Source: Evernia prunastri
Lineage: Eukaryota > Ascomycota > Lecanoromycetes > Lecanorales > Parmeliaceae
Assembly (NCBI GenBank): GCA_003184365.1
Contig: NKYR01000007.1
Span: forward strand, 1 to 64,000
Length of the DNA stretch: 64,000 nucleotides
Direction of reading: 5' to 3'
Shown: piece after piece, positions 1 to 11,784 of the stretch
Position numbering within the stretch: the first letter of the stretch is position 1
Layout of the letters: each line of letters starts with the position of its first letter
The notes under the pieces: model-generated
The model's database searches: none
What the model was told of the DNA's origin: nothing
Seen by the model: the letters and a program-made list of their open reading frames with translations, nothing else
Made by a program: the position numbers and the translations under genes

Positions 1-918
1 ATTTTGGTGGGGTTACCATACTTATTTGGGTAAGGAGGTAAAATAAGCGAATCTTGCGTTGCGCCCCTATCTTGCGCCCCCAGGACATCCCGTCTAATCA
101 GTCACCGGGATCCAAATTTTCATTTTCCATTCTCTGCACGGTCACATGGCCGAAGATTGTCGATCCTTTCCATCTGAGATGCGATAGGTGGAGATAATAG
201 GATCCATTTGCATCTTGCTCACTCTCCGTTGATTGGAATCATCAGCCTCTGCCATTCGTGCAAATTTTAGAATTTGATCGTTTCGAGAGCTTCTCCAAAT
301 AACGCTCCCCCGAGTGTACAAAGATCCTACGGGTACGCAAGTCGGGGGTGATCGCTAGAGGTTTTCTTCTGAAGAGAAGTACTAATAGATGCTACTTATG
401 TCTGACTCTAGGTAGTATTCAACGGGGGCTACCTTAGTTCAGACTATGAAATACTTTAGGTACTTCAAGGTAAACGTGGGTTGAAACTGAACCGGGACAG
501 ATCACGGAGACCAGTGGGAACTAGTGAAACCTTTGGAAACCAATGGGAACCTTTTTGAGATTGGCAGGTACTTTGAAGTACCATGCCATACCATACCATA
601 TCATACCTTACGTAGCATAGGTACCTTTACCCTGCCTACCCCTACGGCCGAAAGTCAATGCATTTGCACTAGATGCAACAGTGGCTGAGACAGATTTGGG
701 CTGGCTAGGATGTAAGGGAGGTAGGCAAGCTTAGAATGGCTAATCTTGCGACTCTTAACCTATGCCCGGAAGCCGTTGATCTACGCACGTAGTATTCTGG
801 AATGGAGAGAGCCCAGCAGTTGATTTGTACGTGCCATACATACCTAACACATGCCTTCCCATTTACCCATCTATGTAGCTGCCGAGTGGTTCTAGTATTC
901 CCTTTTCCTCCATGAGAA
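1..918. other. Left-edge intergenic region
   Basis: No coding exon could be supported on either strand. The stretch holds short runs of the TAGGTACC-like motif seen in other gaps of the window and, at about 581-608, a CCATA/CATAC microsatellite. The last part is presumably the promoter of the rhodopsin-domain gene that starts at 919. Confidence 0.6.
581..608. repeat. CCATA microsatellite
   Basis: Several overlapping CCATA/CATAC units in the left-edge gap; no function inferred. Confidence 0.7.
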
Positions 919-2106
919 ATGGCAGAACAGCAGGAGAATCGCACCCCGACTATAGTCGCTACGGTGACAGCGTTGTGGGTATTGTCATACATTGCAGTTG
1001 GAGCACGGATTTGGGGGCGCTTTGTTGGACACACCAAGCTGTGGTGGGACGACTGGCTTATCCTTCTCGCCGCGGTAGGCTCTTCTGTTGTTTTTTTCGC
1101 TTGTTCTTGAGAAGCGTATGGATGCTAATGCCAGCCCAAGGCATTGCTCGTTCCCGCTCTGACGGCAGACTTGATTGAATGTCATCTCGGCGCTGGGAAG
1201 CATGTACTAGCCGTCGTCCAGGATCATCCGGAGAACATCGTGAATTTTCTCAAGGTCCTGCTCCCTTTTCCGACGCCATCGTTTACACACTCAGTTGATA
1301 TTTTTTTCTCAGGCCATCTACGCCGGAGAGATCTTCTATCCACCTATCATCGTCTGCATCAAGTGTAGCATCCTTAGCCTCTACTACCGGCTCTTCGGCG
1401 TGAGGAAGGGGATCGCTCGTCTTTGCTACGTCCTCATGGGCATGACGGTCGCATGGGGTATCGCAACTTTATTCCCGGCCGTTTTTCAGTGCAAGCCTAT
1501 TCGCGTGGCCTGGGATCCAACGAGCACAAGAAGTGAATGCTTCAAGTTGAGGGCGTACTTAGTAGGCACGAACGTGCCAAATGTTCTCCTGGATTTCTCG
1601 ATCTTGGTGACCCCCTTATATCCGGTTTGGCAATTGAAGCTGCGGACACAGAAGAAGATCCTGATTAGTGGAATTTTTGTGCTGGGTGCTTGGTATGCCG
1701 TCAACCTCGCACGTTGAAGAAATGGGACCATACGCTCACTCTCTGCAGCGAGACCGCTTTCAGTATCATCCGCCTCGTGGAACTTACTAGCCTTGACGTC
1801 TCCGATGTGACCTGGAACTACCTACCTCCAATCATCTGGTCAACCGTCGAAATCTGCGTCGGAATGTTCTGTGCGTGTCTCCCGGTGATGGCGCCGTTGG
1901 TCCCAAAATTCTTGGGGGGGCAGCCTGGCCCCAAGGAACCTTACGATTCCTCAGGCTTTGAATTGTCGAACACGGCGAGGGTGACGGACGATTTCGCGAA
2001 TCGGAATTTCGAGGCTGGTGGATGGTACAGCAGATTTAGTTCCTGGGAGACCTCATCTGATGAGTATCAGGCAGACCACCGACATAGACGTGCATGGAGT
2101 AGATAG
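919..2106 (+). CDS. Rhodopsin-domain (PTH11/SAT4-like) integral membrane protein
   Basis: The protein belongs to the fungal rhodopsin-domain membrane family related to PTH11 receptors; no ligand or role can be inferred. The N-terminus at 919 gives a first helix ending in a WWDDWLIL motif typical of the family. A later exon reads LGAGKHVLAV and splices in phase across about 1256-1312 to AIYAGEIFYPP. A helix-rich segment follows, with the family pattern FQCKP and LLDFSILVTP. Another intron (about 1691-1747, GTATGC to CTGCAG) restores GACETAFSIIRL, and the last helix reads WSTVEICVGMFCACLP. The first intron (about 1070-1165) could not be placed with both ends in phase, and a tail resembling the family's acidic end lies in another frame from about 2045. 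The gene may therefore be mildly damaged or have an extra intron. It neighbours the O-methyltransferase relic. Confidence 0.75.
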
Positions 2107-2274
2107 CATAGCCCAGCATACCGCTTCTTGATGCACCGGTTCTGCATAATGTATGAAGGATATCTTTTACTATTTATGCAAAGGTAAAGTGGATATAGCT
2201 CGATAGCTCTTTTTTCTGTTCATATTGTTCACGTTTTCAACTCCATGATGGCTCGAGATTGTCTTACAACCATG

Positions 2275-3345
2275 ACGCTTTTATGATGCTCATGGCGCTC
2301 CCTTCGGGCGTAACGACGTTCTCGAGACGAAATCGTTTGTCAGCTAACTCAAAAAAGCCATTGCCAGTCCCTTATCGTGCGCTCGCTCGCATTGAAGCAC
2401 GACAACACAACCATATCTAGGTTCCTGAGGCATGTTTGGTCAGCAATCTGCTTTTCGGATATGTAAAGACCCACGAGTACTCACAAACCCTGCTTCTGCG
2501 TCAGTTTCGTGACCAGCTTTTCCGGTAGCAATGATTCATAGAGCATGACCCTCGATCCTTTCTTTAGTGCCGGAGCCAAGTTCCAGAGTATCTGCAAACA
2601 ATATTTATCGCTCCAATTGTGCAGGACCCAGCGCATGAAGTATACATGCACCCTTAACCGGCTGCTCAGTGAAGAAGTCGCGCGGCATGAAATCAATCCT
2701 TTCCTTCAGGTCCTTAGGAAGCGCAGCCTTGCCCGAGATTGCCACGGCTGCCGAGTCTTGAACAACAAAACGCGAATGTCGGAGAAGCGGGGAGATACTG
2801 GGAGACTACGCCTAGTCCGCCTCCGACATCAACTACTAGACAACCTGGACTATCGATCGCGTCCAATCGTGGCCAATCCTTAAGTACTTTAAATCACACC
2901 CCTCCCCTCTTGTGAAAAACCGCATGCCCATTGCAAACGGACTCATTCGCTCCGGATGTTGCATCAAGAAATCGTATATGGGCAGAGGTGTTTTATTGGC
3001 CAGGTTGTAACCCGTATGCGTAGGCTCTTGGTAGTTAGGATATGTATCGAGAGCGCCAATCAGAGCATTGGACGCGGGTGCAAACTCATTCGTCAAGAGA
3101 CCAACAGCTTCGAAGAATTCATGGTCGGTTGAGAGCGCACGTAAGATGGCCGTGTGGGCGACCTGACCTGCCAGAGACTCGGTGAAGATATATGTGAAGC
3201 CATGGCGTGCCGAAGAAAGTGGGAGACACGCTTCACAGGAAGGGAGACCTGCTGAGCGGTCTCTTCGTATGTGATTGACCCTGTCAGGGGAACTGCTTGA
3301 GGAATCTTGTAGTGGTAGATTGTTCGGAGGGTAGCAACGTCGGTA
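2275..3345 (-). pseudogene. O-methyltransferase relic (sterigmatocystin-8-O-methyltransferase type)
   Basis: Pieces of a plant/fungal-type SAM-dependent O-methyltransferase lie in order on the minus strand but in different frames. The N-terminal dimerisation helices (around YKIPQAVPLTGSITYEE) are near 3200-3345. A segment with AGQVAHTA follows near 3170, then the SAM-binding VDVGGGLG at about 2811-2834, RFVVQDS near 2740, and the catalytic-region VLHNWSD near 2610-2640. After a GTGAGT intron, a C-terminal exon reading FNASERT lies near 2390. At least five frame changes or stops separate these pieces, so no single intact protein is encoded. In the family this enzyme methylates polyketide or other secondary-metabolite hydroxyls. 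It lies between a membrane receptor-like gene and a short-chain dehydrogenase, so it may be the remnant of a lost biosynthetic cluster. Confidence 0.85.
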
Positions 3346-3846
3346 AACTGAAAGGCTGATTGTGAGCTGCTATTCCACCTGCCACCAATGCTGAACCAAC
3401 GGAATAAAGCATCTCCACCATTGCTCCGCCTGAGCAGTCAGAGTAGACATCGTTGCAGTATGGAGTTGGCGGACCGAAAGCAGACTGCGGCGCAACTATA
3501 CAGTAACACCGGCTAGGTAGAAAAGACGTTGGCGGAAAATGTGCAGAGAAAATCGGAAACCTTGTTTGAATTTTTCTTATGCACAAGTTTGCGCTTACGA
3601 GATTCTCCCTATGAGGATTGCTATATCGTGCACTGTAGCGTTGAGGCAGCCTTACTCACTACTCCGTACTTACAGCGCATCTTGTCATGCACCTCCGTGC
3701 GTTTTAATGCTTAATTGCATCATAGTGCGTCGTGACTCTCTCAACGAAAGCTGCGTAAGATTTGACACGAGCATATTCTTGTAAACCGTAGGGTGAATAT
3801 AACTCACTGTCTTGACTTGACTGCAAAGCAAAGTCAAATCTATGCA
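3346..3846. other. Intergenic region upstream of the dehydrogenase
   Basis: About 500 bp between the start of the O-methyltransferase relic and the dehydrogenase start. Only short ORFs without recognisable motifs occur. It probably contains the promoter of the dehydrogenase and the dead promoter of the relic. Confidence 0.5.
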
Positions 3847-4829
3847 ATGCACCGACAAACATGGCTGATAACAGGCTGCTCTTCGGGCTTCGGCTCCTCA
3901 TTTGTCACTGAGATATTAGGGCGGGGTGATCATGCCATTGCCACGGCGCGCTCTCTTGAATCACTGGAACCTCTTATGGAAGCCGGGGCATCTTGTCTAC
4001 AGCTAGATGTCACAGCATCGCAGACTGAGCTTGATACGAAGATCGAGACGGCGGAGGCAATGTTTGGACCTATTGACGTATTGGTGAACAATGCCGGGTA
4101 TGCAGAGGTTGGGATTGTGGAAGACAGCAGGGGAGTTGAGATTAGAGCCGTCATTTGAAATACCGCTACTAGCTTCAGAAGCAAAGAGTCTGGAACTCTC
4201 CTTTACCAGCGTATTGACGAATAGAAGCCAGGAAGTCTTTCAGCGGCAGTACGATACCAACGTTTTTGGCACCATCAAAATGACTCGCTCGATTCTGCCT
4301 ATATTCCGTCGGCGTCGAGCTGGTATTATTATCATGATGAGCTCTGCTGGTGGGAACGTTGGTATGCCAGGTGCAAGTCCTTATGTCAGCTCCAAATTTG
4401 CCTTGGAAGGTACTAGGAAGTTTCTTCGCCGAAATTAATATACGGCGCTGGACAAATCTGATGTCTATTCGCTTAGGGCTATCCGAATGCTTACGATTTG
4501 AAACCGCCCACTTGAACATACGCACACTTGTTGTTCAGCCAGGTATGTTCCGCACCAGCAGCCTGACCACCCGTAGCCATCATATCAACAATTCTGGGCG
4601 TGAAGATTACGCAGCACTGAACGAGCGCATGAGCGCCGCGAACAGCATGCAAGGGACACAACGGGGTGACCCAAAAAAGTTGGTCGAGCGGGTCGTTGAT
4701 TTGGTAAAGGGGACTGGTCTAGCAGAGGGCAAGCCAATGCCGGAGGCGATGCCAATGGGAACCGACGCAGTCAAAGCGATTCGGCTAAAGTGTGAGAAAA
4801 CGTTGCGGAATTTGGAGGACTGGGAGTAA
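3847..4829 (+). CDS. Short-chain dehydrogenase/reductase (classical SDR)
   Basis: An NAD(P)-dependent oxidoreductase of the classical SDR family, probably cytosolic; the substrate is unknown. Starting at ATG 3847, the Rossmann motif TGCSSGFG appears at residues 9-16, then DVTA and the NNAG motif. Further on come the catalytic serine region (MMSSAGG) and the Y-x3-K pair in SPYVSSKFALEG. The second intron is clear: GTACTA at 4410 to TTAG at 4476, joining FALEG to LSECLRFE in phase. The first intron, between about 4129 and 4212, is uncertain; a phase-0 solution uses a weak GTTGAG donor at 4135 and an acceptor at 4186. The C-terminal part (VVQPGMFRTSS) resembles retinol-dehydrogenase-like fungal SDRs. 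If the first intron is not real, the gene would be broken there. Confidence 0.8.
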
Positions 4830-7270
4830 TTGAGTTGTGGCACAGACTTCTAGAACGTGTGAGTTGAGGTTTGTAGAACTTTGCCCAACTTTCCACATGG
4901 CCCTAGGATCGCCATCACGAGCTGTGAAAAGGAAAGCGACCGTGATCAGTTGACTTCGAGCCGTCTCTGCCGATTTTCTCATTGCCTATGAAGAGTTCCT
5001 GTCCTAGTCGAGAGGACACATGCGGTGGGGCCAAGCTGAGACTAATGTCTCTATTGGCCCGGATTCGGTGACGATGACGGTCCAGGGTTGGCACTGGTGG
5101 AAGTCGTTGGTTTTCGAAGGCAAACTGTATCAACTACTAGATTTGAAATCCAAACTGCGTCAACTATCACATATGGGAAAACCAAGTACCTCGCAGTTTT
5201 AGGCGTTGAAAAAACATTCGTAAGGCCGAGAGACCTTGAGAGATGAGCTCGAGGAGAAAGAGGCGAAAGTTTCCTTGAGGTAAACAAGGCGGTAAGCTGT
5301 ACCCGGTGACCCGCCCACGATGCCGTTACCGGGCTTGCACTTTACCATATATTCACTCACGGTTCCAGTTGACCGCGATTGACCCCAAATCCGACCTCGT
5401 AGACGGGAACTAGAAATCGAGACTCCTGATAACGCTCGAAGCGTCTTTCGTACTCTTAATCAAGGTGGCAAAGCCATCATCGTCCAATCGAAAGGCAGGC
5501 AATAGAGGGATCTGGCTCGCTCGCGCGAAGAGGCCGGATGAGGTGATTGTGATGTATTTTGGCGCAAGAAAGGCAAATTCTGTCCTGGCCGCAGAAACTT
5601 GAAACTGAAATGATGAAGTTTCATTCGTTGACCTGGTCCATTGATGACGCTAGAAAATCCACCAGTCGCAGGGATACGGAAACTGCTTGACTATCAGGTC
5701 ATTACCTTGCTTCTTATACTCAGTGTCTCGTCCAGATTGACCAGCTCCTTTCAAGCCCTTACCGAGCCAGAATCTAACGAACACTACGCGGCTTCTCTTT
5801 CACGGGAGGTGGGGTCTTCTTCGGAGCTGGAGGAAGGCTTTGAAGCTGTAATCTGGACGGACCAAGTTGCCAGGGGCCGATGTCGCCAGGGGAAATAGAC
5901 GGGGAAGTCTCTGCTTGGACACCATCATGTGGATGAAACCCTTGTGGCTCTACTGTATTAGGCTTACGTTACTCGATCGGTGAGAGAATTGGGGTTTATC
6001 TTCTCCCGCGATGGGATTCGATGAAGAAGAGTCTTGTGCGCGAGGTTGATCAGTGATCGACGGGCCCGACCCGTTGAGAAAATTTGGGGGAAACACCTTG
6101 ACACCGGCACAAGCTTCTGAATGAGTAGCTTATAGTTCATTATGTGGTCCACGACTCCGCTCGAGGGCAGGCTGCTAGCTATGCTATCATGAAGGCAGAT
6201 ACATTGTTCGGGCCGTATACTAACGAACAAGCTGTCTTCATATCGTTTGACGAGAGTGGAAAGAAGGTGAATAAAAATGAAGTAAATGAACTACACGGCG
6301 TTTAGGAAGAAATTTGATCCAAATTGTTATCTGCACATAGGTTGGAGAACAAGCAAGCCAGCTTAACAAAGAATCGAGTGCCTGTTTGCTGGCTTGTTGA
6401 GCATAACGTGCTTGGTGCTTGCCTCTTGCGAGACTGTCGAGATGGAAAGGATGTTGAAGTATCCATTATTTGGTAGTATTGTGGTCCACTGAGGCGGTAG
6501 TGCTGGAGTTTCACCTGCTTGACAGTATTTTTATTGAATCAGATCTCACTCTTCTCAATTATTCACTGCTATCAGTTTTATCAAAGTAGGGCCAGTCCAA
6601 TTGCACAAACGCTCGTCTGCTGCAGGCGCAGCAGGTAGATCTGTATTGTGAGAATGGTGCAATGTTGTGTTCTTCTCACGAACGGGTAGCTGTTTCCATT
6701 CCGGGCTCCCAGGGTACACCTTACGTGTAGAGTAGGCAGTACGGAGAAGTCCTGCAAGAAAGATGTGTCCAAATGTCGGATATCGCGGGCCGAGGCTTAG
6801 GTAATCTTCACGCTTGGAATCAAGGTAACGCGAAGGTCCGAGGGAAGGATTATCCGACTGCTAGCGTAGACTATTGTCTTTAGTGCCCGTGGCCGCCTTT
6901 TGTACTTTCTAGGGCAACTCGATGCGAGAGCCATCTATTCCGTATGCAAAGTGTAACCGGGCGATACCCGACATAATTATTTCGACATGACATTTTACTC
7001 CCTAAGTTAATACTTAACATTTTGTGCGCAACTTCTGCGTTTATCGTCGACTTAGGCTTATCGCGAGCTGTGATCTTCATTTTCGCCTACGTTTTATCCA
7101 AAAGCGAAGTAAACCGTTACTGGTACCTACTTCAACTCCATGCCGTTATATATTCGGAGTGTGATGGAAAATTTGCAAAGCCCGAAACCCCAGCCCCTTT
7201 GGCTAGGTACTTACCTCAGGTACCTTAAGGTAAGAGTTTGATTCAAGGTACAGTCCTCATCTATGTATTC
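4830..7270. other. Long gene-poor region
   Basis: About 2.4 kb without a supportable gene. Short ORFs occur on both strands but show no domain, no codon-like bias and no consistent splicing. A proline/lysine-rich stretch can be read on the minus strand near 5800-5840, followed soon by stops. Near 7195-7235 there is a cluster of the palindromic TAGGTACCTTA-type motif. The region may be old decayed sequence. Confidence 0.5.
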
Positions 7271-9192
7271 TCAAGCCGTCTTCTCGCTCCCTTGAATGCT
7301 ATTATTCCAAGTCGTCTCCCCGTCCTTCTTCCCTTCAGCCGCTCCGCTGTTCTCAGCATCGACATTTGCGTCCGGCTTCTTCAGAACGCTCTTCCACTCC
7401 ATCGAGGCTGTACCGAGGACGGCAAGACACGATAAGATCAACCCGATCTGGAACACCTTGCGCAGCGACTCATTGTAAGCTGTGAGGACCGTTCCCCGAA
7501 AGTCCGGAGGCACCGACTCAAGCAGGGACGTGGCGCCTCCCGACGTGATGAGACTTTTGTTAAATCCCGGAATCCCGGAAAGCCTCTGCAGAAGCTGGTT
7601 GTCCAGCACGTTCTGCCCAACAGAAACGAATACCGCTGCACCTACGAGCTGGCCGAAGAACATGAGCGCTAAACCCATTGGCACATCAGGCTTCGGCAGA
7701 GTCGTTTGCGTGGCGAGGTTTGGTGTTTGGAAACACAAGCCCATGCCAAATCCGTACAGGACTTGATAACCGATCCACTTTCCCGCGCCTGTGTCGACCT
7801 GAAAGGTCATGAGGAGCCCGGCCCCAACGGACATCATGCAAGCTCCTGCAATCCCCAACGGCGTGTAGTATCCGATCTTCTGATTTAGGAATCCCCCGAA
7901 AATTGACGCGACAACTTGTCCTAGCATCAGGGGCACGAGCCGGATGCCAGATTCCACAGCAGCGGCACCTTTTACGGATTGAAACCAGATCGGGATGTAG
8001 TACACTGTGACCAAGTGTCAGCCATCAGGTGACAATGCCTGTCTTTGGAGTTTTTTTTCACCATATATATATTGTGAAGAGCCGATGCAGATCGTTGACC
8101 AGAAGCCAGCAGCGACGCTGCGATATTTGAGAATTCGCGGAGGGATCGTCGCCGTCCTTGGAAGTGAGGCTTGGACAGCAACAAAAGCAACGAGCAATAC
8201 CGCCATGAGGGTCAACAATGCGATGATACGCCCGTTGCTCCACTGGAGGTTGTTAATACAGCGGAATGTCGAAATGTTTGGGGGTTTAACTTACAGCATA
8301 CGTCTGACCTCCCCACTGAAGTGCCAATAGAAGACAGACCACACCAGGTACCAGGAGTGCAGTGCCAGGGGCATCAAGCTGTAACAGCTTCTGCGTCCAT
8401 GGTAGCCTGCTTGTTCGGTCCGGGACCTTGAAGAAGAAGATAATGGCGACCATCGTTACACCACCGAAAGGCAAATTGATATAAAAGCACCATCTCCACG
8501 ATAGATGTGAGGTAAAGGCACCACCAATCAAAGGACCAATGACCGTGGCAAGGCCCATGATGGCGCCCATAAGGCCTTGTATTCTTGGACGCTTTGCCAG
8601 AGGAACAGCGTGGACAATGGTCACAATCTAGGGACAGCCGTCAGCAGTTGAGATCGATGAAGGAGAGGACAGTGCTAGACCTACAGTCCCAGCAAAGATC
8701 CCAGCGGCGCCAATTCCAGAGATCGCTCTTCCAACGATAAAGGCAGCCGAGTTAGGAGCAGCTCCGCAAAGGGCAGAGGCAGCCTCAAATATTAGGATAT
8801 TCGCAAGAAGGACGATTTTGACAGGGTAAAAAGTGTAGAACTTTCCAAACAACAGCTGGAATGCGCAGCATGTCAACAAGTATACGCTTCCGTACCAACC
8901 GACGTCCGGCAGGGAGCGGAAGTCATCAGTGATACTAGGGATGGCCTGGCCAGATCAAGTCAGCACATGGTGTCGCAGCGCGACGGGAAAAGTGAATGCT
9001 AGCTCGGTTCAACGGAGTGTATCGTACCGTTGAGATGATGGTTCTGTCTACAGCGACCAGGAACATGCTCAGAAAAACCGACATCAGTAGGAAGACAAGC
9101 TCTAGGTTCGTTGGCTTCTGGTCAGGGTCGCCAGATTCGCTCTGATTAGGTTTGACTGCATTGTCGTGAACGGTGTCGTCAATGTTTGCCAT
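7271..9192 (-). CDS. MFS drug:H+ antiporter, DHA2 family (14 TMS type)
   Basis: A plasma- or vacuolar-membrane exporter of the major facilitator superfamily, DHA2 branch, which moves drugs, toxins or secondary metabolites in exchange for protons. ATG is at 9192. The first helix holds VDRTIIST, which splices to AIPSITDDFRSLPDVGWYGS, the family's motif at helices 1-2. GRAISGIGAAGIFAG corresponds to motif C-like glycine helices, and PLIGGAFTSHLSWRWCFYINLPFGG is the classic DHA2 helix 5-6 signature. A late intron (about 8015-8072) joins QYIY to VYYIPIWFQSVKG in phase. At least five exons are needed. The soluble C-tail is rich in Lys, Asp and Glu and ends at 7271. The gene is divergent from a Zn2Cys6 regulator, which may control it. 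The transported compound cannot be inferred. Confidence 0.9.
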
Positions 9193-9647
9193 TTCCGAGT
9201 CTACTGAATCTCTAGTAGCCGAGGTGGTAATCGTGAAGCTCTGCTCCTAAGCCTCAATATGGGAGAACTATCTCTTACAAGTAACTATGGGCCGAGAAGC
9301 GGAAGGGAAAATTGTTGTTGTAATTGACGATGTTGGTTACAGCATGGAGAATGATGAATGATGAACGAAGTAGGAATGATTGAGTCGTGACTTATATTAG
9401 AGTAAAGGGTTTGGAGCAAAAAATGTACGGAATTTATGTACGGAACTTATTACTTTGTATGTCATTTATTTGGGCTCTGGAGAAGACAATTCCCGGATGC
9501 CGCATTAGCTCCGGGGGTTACTTCTAACTTCCTTCTTCCTTCCTCCTTTCCTTCTTCCTTCTTCCTTCTTCCTTCTTCCGATCACAAACAAAATATCATC
9601 CATCTGCCTGGATCAATACTAAAAATGATAAGATAAATAAGATAATA
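9193..9647. promoter_or_regulatory. Shared divergent promoter region (DHA2 transporter / Zn2Cys6 regulator)
   Basis: The 455 bp between the transporter start (9192, minus) and the regulator start (9648, plus) must contain both promoters. It includes a strong pyrimidine tract of TTCC/TTCTTCC repeats at about 9528-9579, immediately upstream of the regulator, the kind of CT-rich tract often seen before fungal transcription starts. Zn2Cys6 proteins commonly bind CGG-type sites, but I did not identify a convincing pair. Confidence 0.6.
9528..9579. repeat. Pyrimidine microsatellite (TTCC/TTCTTCC)n
   Basis: A nearly pure C/T run composed of repeated cttcctt units, about 70 bp upstream of the Zn2Cys6 regulator start. 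It is probably part of the promoter and likely length-variable. Confidence 0.85.
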
Positions 9648-11784
9648 ATGACTGGTTCCCTTGCACAATATTCTGTACGTTTCTGCACATTGCAGAAGTT
9701 GCAGGCTAACCAAAACATTTTCCAGTGTGATACATGCCGCACCCGCAAGGTCCAGCCCCCATCCTTTTGAAAGCACCTGGAGTTCTGAGTTTTTTAACAC
9801 GTTTAATTCGTTATAGGTTGCGTGCTCACGCCATCGATCGGGATGCCTACGCTGCAAAGCCGAGGGGATTGCGTGCTCCTACTCCCGCTCAGGAGTGATC
9901 CGTCGTAGCAGAAAGCAGAAGGTTACTATTGCACTTCCTACTCGTAATTCCGAGACTCCAGTACGCACCGGACCCAGCGGTCTACCACGGCCTCCTGAAA
10001 TCGCATCCAACAACGATGTTAGCACGACACATGAGCGGCTGCAACGGCTGGTAGGCAAGGACCATCATTCTCTCCGGGCGCTTGCATCGCTATTGGAAGA
10101 ATACGCGGCGGCTTGGCAAAGCTCTGCTGCATTCGATAAACTGGCTGAGAATGCAGAGGTCAATTTTTTCCGGTTCGAAGAGGATCAAATTCGTGCCTGG
10201 GTGGACGGTGAGCGTTACCCTATATTACGGCTCGCTCTGCTAACGCTCCAGCCCCTAGCGTTTGTCGCTACTCTTCAAAAAGAACGTTTGTTGCTCACTT
10301 CTGCACCTTCCGAAGTACTCGACCACTTGGCGGCATCGCATCCACATCAAGTACACGATCGAGCTTGGCTGGTAATGTTTTACAGTATCGCGCTTAGCGT
10401 TGTGTCGTCCACTAACCCTTTGGACCAATCGACAAAGGCGAAGCTAAGAAGTAATTTATGGCTTGCATTTAACGATGTAAGGCTGCTGCTCGAACCGAAC
10501 GCCTCGAGTATTCAGGCTTTGGTCATCTTGGCTTGCCATGTAGAGGAATATATGACGCCTTCTCTTTGCTGGGCGCTGGTTACCAAAGCTTGTATAATGT
10601 TGCAAGCATTAGGTATCACTCACTGGCGTCTCGACTCTCTCACCCGTGACCGGCGCACCTTACTTTTCTGGCGTTTGAATTTCCTGGACAAGGCGCTGGC
10701 GCTCATTCTGTGTAGACCGCCCAATTTCCACCGCGAAATGACAGCTGGAATTGCTTTACCGACGCTGGAGCAACTCTTGCCTTCCCAACCTCATTATCCC
10801 TCCAGTGGCGCGCCCTTATTGTTCGATGCGCATTACACGCATCAGTTGCTGCTACTATCGGGCGTCATGGCTGATGTCTGGCACTGCCTTTACGGACAGG
10901 ACTCTGATGACGTTAACACAATTAAAGAGAATTTAGAATCATGGCATCGCCAGGCAACGGAGGTAGTAGGAATTCCATTGAACTTCATGAACAAGCGGCT
11001 GACATCTATCCCAGGTCCTTGAGGCGGCTGCGCTTGCAGAGAAACCTCTCCTCAGCGCGAGCGGTGCAGCCTCCGTTGATCTCGGCATACGAACCCTGCA
11101 TTTCCATTACTATTATCTGTTGGTCTTACTCATGGTGTCCTGCAAGCAATTGCGAACGCAGTGCACTTATACATCTCAGCAAATGCTTAGATTATTACCC
11201 AGTCTTGATGACATGGTGCTAGATCTCAAGGAACCATATACCTGCCTCCTATGGCAGCGTTTGCACTGTCCGTTGGTCGCGTTTGGCAATCTCTGGGGCG
11301 AAATTGTGACGAAGGGCAAGACCCATCTTGAGCAGAGCAAGCAATCTCTGGAAGCTATAGACCATCTTCCGGCCTATTTTGGCAAGTTGAGCTCGCGAAA
11401 TTCTCTCGCAGCAAAGCTGCGAAGTATCACAGAGAGAATTGTTCAGCACGCAAAATCGATACTCTATTCCCAAGGCAAGTGCTCGTTAGAGAACCCCGAG
11501 ACCTGATGCGCCTGACATATATGTCTGTGAAAGACGAAGTACATCAAATAGGAGAGAACCCAAGCATTCCGACTCAACGATCTGGCAGGGACGATTTGGA
11601 CCAACAATCAAATCCGCCAACAGCACTCTTAAACACCGCACCACCGACAGATGTACCAAATTCTTCAGGCAGCGAAAATTTCGGCGCTCAACTAGATGAT
11701 CTGTTTACGCGGCCAGATGATTGCTTCTTCGACGCCACATTCGACTGGTTCACATGGAGTGATCAGGAAACTCTCGGGAACTGA
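9648..11784 (+). CDS. Zn2Cys6 (zinc binuclear cluster) transcription factor
   Basis: A nuclear regulator of the Gal4 class. Exons are 9648-9674, 9726-9749, 9817-10962, 11015-11474 and 11534-11784; they sum to 636 codons with stop, so the frame is consistent. The six-cysteine cluster is assembled across the first introns: C-x2-C in exon 2 (CDTCRTRK), then C-x6-C-x2-C-x6-C in exon 3 (CSRHRSGCLRCKAEGIAC). A basic segment RRSRKQK follows. The middle is helical, in the style of the fungal-specific transcription factor domain, and the C-terminus is acidic/aromatic (FDWFTWSD), typical of activation ends. Intron 4 starts with GCAAGT, so it is a GC-AG intron. The gene is divergent from the DHA2 exporter, its most likely target, but this is inference. 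Confidence 0.87.

Noticed and set aside
5641..5898. An 85-residue reading with a hydrophobic segment
   Set aside because: Considered as a secreted small protein, but there is no convincing signal peptide from a good start context and no cysteine pattern.
4830..7270. Retrotransposon remnant in the gene-poor region
   Set aside because: No reverse transcriptase, integrase or long terminal repeat pattern could be read in any frame.
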